64,000 nucleotides of DNA from the NCBI RefSeq assembly GCF_042944905.1, contig NZ_CP168496.1, positions 434,001 to 498,000 of the forward strand, read 5' to 3'. Origin of the DNA: Psychrobacillus sp042944905. Lineage in GTDB: Bacteria > Bacillota > Bacilli > Bacillales_A > Planococcaceae. Shown piece after piece: positions 62,826-64,000 of the stretch. A model generated the notes under the pieces. That model did no database searches, was not told the DNA's origin, and worked only from the letters and a program-made list of their open reading frames with translations. Every line of letters begins with the position of its first letter. Positions within the stretch are counted from its first letter, which is position 1. A program made the position numbers and the translations under genes.

Positions 62826-63562
62826 TATTCGGCAATATAAAAAAGCTTAAAAAGGATTTCTTTTTGTGGCACATTTAGCGTTTCAAACCTTTGAAGGAAA
62901 GCATCCTTGTCGTAAGTAGCTTGATTAATACTAATTAAGGGTTTCATTGGTGAGAAATCAATAATTGCATAAGGAGCAATATCTCCTTTAGACACCCCTA
63001 GTGCACCGGGATTTAAGTAAGTTTGGCTTTCATTGGAAAATAAATGCTCTGGATGATGATGCCCAAAACAAATAATATCAGCGGGATAATTAGCGTACAT
63101 TTTCTCCATATTCTCTAAGGATGGTTCCAGTATTCCGTAAAAAGGTTCATCCTTTATATAAGCATTGCGCTTTGCTAATTCTATATGATAATGAATTCCA
63201 ATGATACGAATACCATTTATTTGTTTTTCAATCATTCGTGGTAGTTGTTTTAGTTTCTTAAAATTGTCTGTGGATAATCGTTCCGCAATCCATTTATGAT
63301 GTTCACGAGTATGTTTATAACTTTCGGGATGACCTTCTCCTGCAATAAGCGACAAAATGGCTTCGTCATGGTTTCCGGTAATCATACTAATATCTGGACG
63401 TGCAAACAGTAAATCGAGCACTTCGTTTGTATCCGGACCCATCGCGATCATGTCCCCAAGACACCAAATTTCTTCAATATCCTTACGTTTATCAATTGCT
63501 TGAAGAACTGCTTTTAATGCAAGTTCGTTACCGTGAATGTCTGTAATGATAGCAAGTTTCAT
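62825..63562 (-). CDS. Metallophosphoesterase, YfcE/MJ0936-like
   Basis: 245 residues. All five calcineurin-like motifs are visible: DIHGN (7-11), GDMIAMGPD, GNHD, the His in GIHYHIE, and GHHHPEHL. Members hydrolyse phosphodiesters or nucleotides with two metals; the substrate is unknown. ATG follows AGGAGTGG. Followed closely by nothing on the same strand; the VTT gene upstream (24-base gap) is likely in the same operon. Confidence 0.88.
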   Translation of the reverse strand: MKLAIITDIHGNELALKAVLQAIDKRKDIEEIWCLGDMIAMGPDTNEVLDLLFARPDISMITGNHDEAILSLIAGEGHPESYKHTREHHKWIAERLSTDNFKKLKQLPRMIEKQINGIRIIGIHYHIELAKRNAYIKDEPFYGILEPSLENMEKMYANYPADIICFGHHHPEHLFSNESQTYLNPGALGVSKGDIAPYAIIDFSPMKPLISINQATYDKDAFLQRFETLNVPQKEILFKLFYIAE

Positions 63563-63586
63563 ATATTTCCACTCCTAATGTTTCGG

Positions 63587-64000
63587 TTAATCTACGGCAT
63601 CCATGTCTTTAATAGATTTCTTTTTCTTTTTAATTAAGTAATATAGTACAATTGCGGCCACTATAATAATCCAAATAACGTGTTCATTCCAGTCAGCGGA
63701 TAATATGCCTGCTGGTATTAGAGCTAAAATGAAGAAGTAAAAAAAGTTTCCGATAGTAGTAGCCAGTAAATAGGGAAGGACGCGAATAGTGCTTAATCCA
63801 GCTAAAATGTTGACCAAACTGGTTGGGACGAAGGGGAAAATTCGGGCTTGGAATACATAAGTAAAGCCATTAGTGTCTAATTCTTCGATTACCTTAGGGT
63901 GAAATTTTTCCATAATGGTTTCTTGGAAAATGTAACGTACACTATAATAGACAACAAGTGAAGCAAGAATACTTGTTAGCCAGCTCCACAAAAAGCCATT
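63587..64000 (-). CDS. VTT/TVP38-DedA family membrane protein (5' truncated by window edge)
   Basis: The visible 138 residues start in mid-protein (NGFLWSWLTSILASLVVYYSV) with FQARIFPFVPTSLVNILAGLS and two C-terminal helices ending in a KKKKK basic tail. The R-x-F-P-F-V-P pattern and the following small-residue helix are typical of TVP38/TMEM64-type proteins, presumed lipid scramblases. The N-terminal part is beyond base 64000; the TTG at 63991 is internal. Probably co-transcribed with the phosphoesterase 24 bases downstream. Confidence 0.82.
   Translation of the reverse strand, partial: NGFLWSWLTSILASLVVYYSVRYIFQETIMEKFHPKVIEELDTNGFTYVFQARIFPFVPTSLVNILAGLSTIRVLPYLLATTIGNFFYFFILALIPAGILSADWNEHVIWIIIVAAIVLYYLIKKKKKSIKDMDAVD

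Overview
The window reads as the chromosome of a low-GC, spore-forming Gram-positive bacterium of the Bacillales. A Planococcaceae-like host (Psychrobacillus, Lysinibacillus or Sporosarcina relatives) is my inference from protein flavour, not something the sequence proves. Supporting signs are AT-rich DNA, strong AGGAGG-type ribosome sites, TTG and GTG starts, a T-box leader, SigB-type promoters, KinB-like 5TM kinases, a YfhD-like small protein, MprF, and ArlRS/YkoGH-like and LytS/YesN-like two-component systems. I see no rRNA, tRNA, transposase, prophage or CRISPR array.

Layout. (1) 1-5105: end of a mannitol PTS operon, mtlR (cut by the window edge)-mtlF-mtlD, continued by its own HPr and Enzyme I genes. 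(2) 5106-9450: a repeat-filled gap, a YfhD-like small gene, two tandem KinB-like histidine kinases (one with a decayed ATP-binding domain) and an unknown gene. (3) 10076-12018: an ECF sigma factor and DUF4179-type anti-sigma pair with a likely self-recognised promoter. (4) 12917-16291: a secreted protein and an EamA transporter/methyltransferase/MazG-like group. (5) 16368-35018: a large catabolic island with two peptide-type binding lipoproteins, one complete Dpp/Opp-like ABC transporter, a LytS/YesN two-component system coupled to a sodium-symporter-like protein, five amidohydrolases and an SDR dehydrogenase. It looks like uptake and stepwise hydrolysis of an unidentified amide or N-heterocyclic compound. 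(6) 35212-46991: SEC-C protein, chemoreceptor, MprF, a small PadR/membrane-protein cassette and a YflT stress protein. (7) 47107-56092: exonuclease-BRCT, argS with T-box, DUF2231, DUF1028, TspO, P1 peptidase and topoisomerase III. (8) 56435-64000: a second YflT protein, a flavin reductase, a Gly/Tyr-rich small protein, a double-PepSY protein, an ABC exporter, an ArlRS-like system, a phosphoesterase and a truncated VTT membrane protein.

The most unusual content is non-coding. Three intergenic arrays share a GTTGCTCTC core repeated at exactly 21-bp spacing, and all three lie between convergent genes. A separate family of about 300-380 bp elements (called R1 here) occurs seven times plus a fragment. 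Its two long hairpins change sequence between copies while keeping pairing, which is the signature of a conserved RNA or DNA structure. Two R1 copies are joined to a GC-richer repeat (R2) and the resulting ~0.7 kb direct repeats bracket a four-gene cassette. R1, R2 and R1 module names are mine. All functional calls come from reading the sequence; no database search was run.
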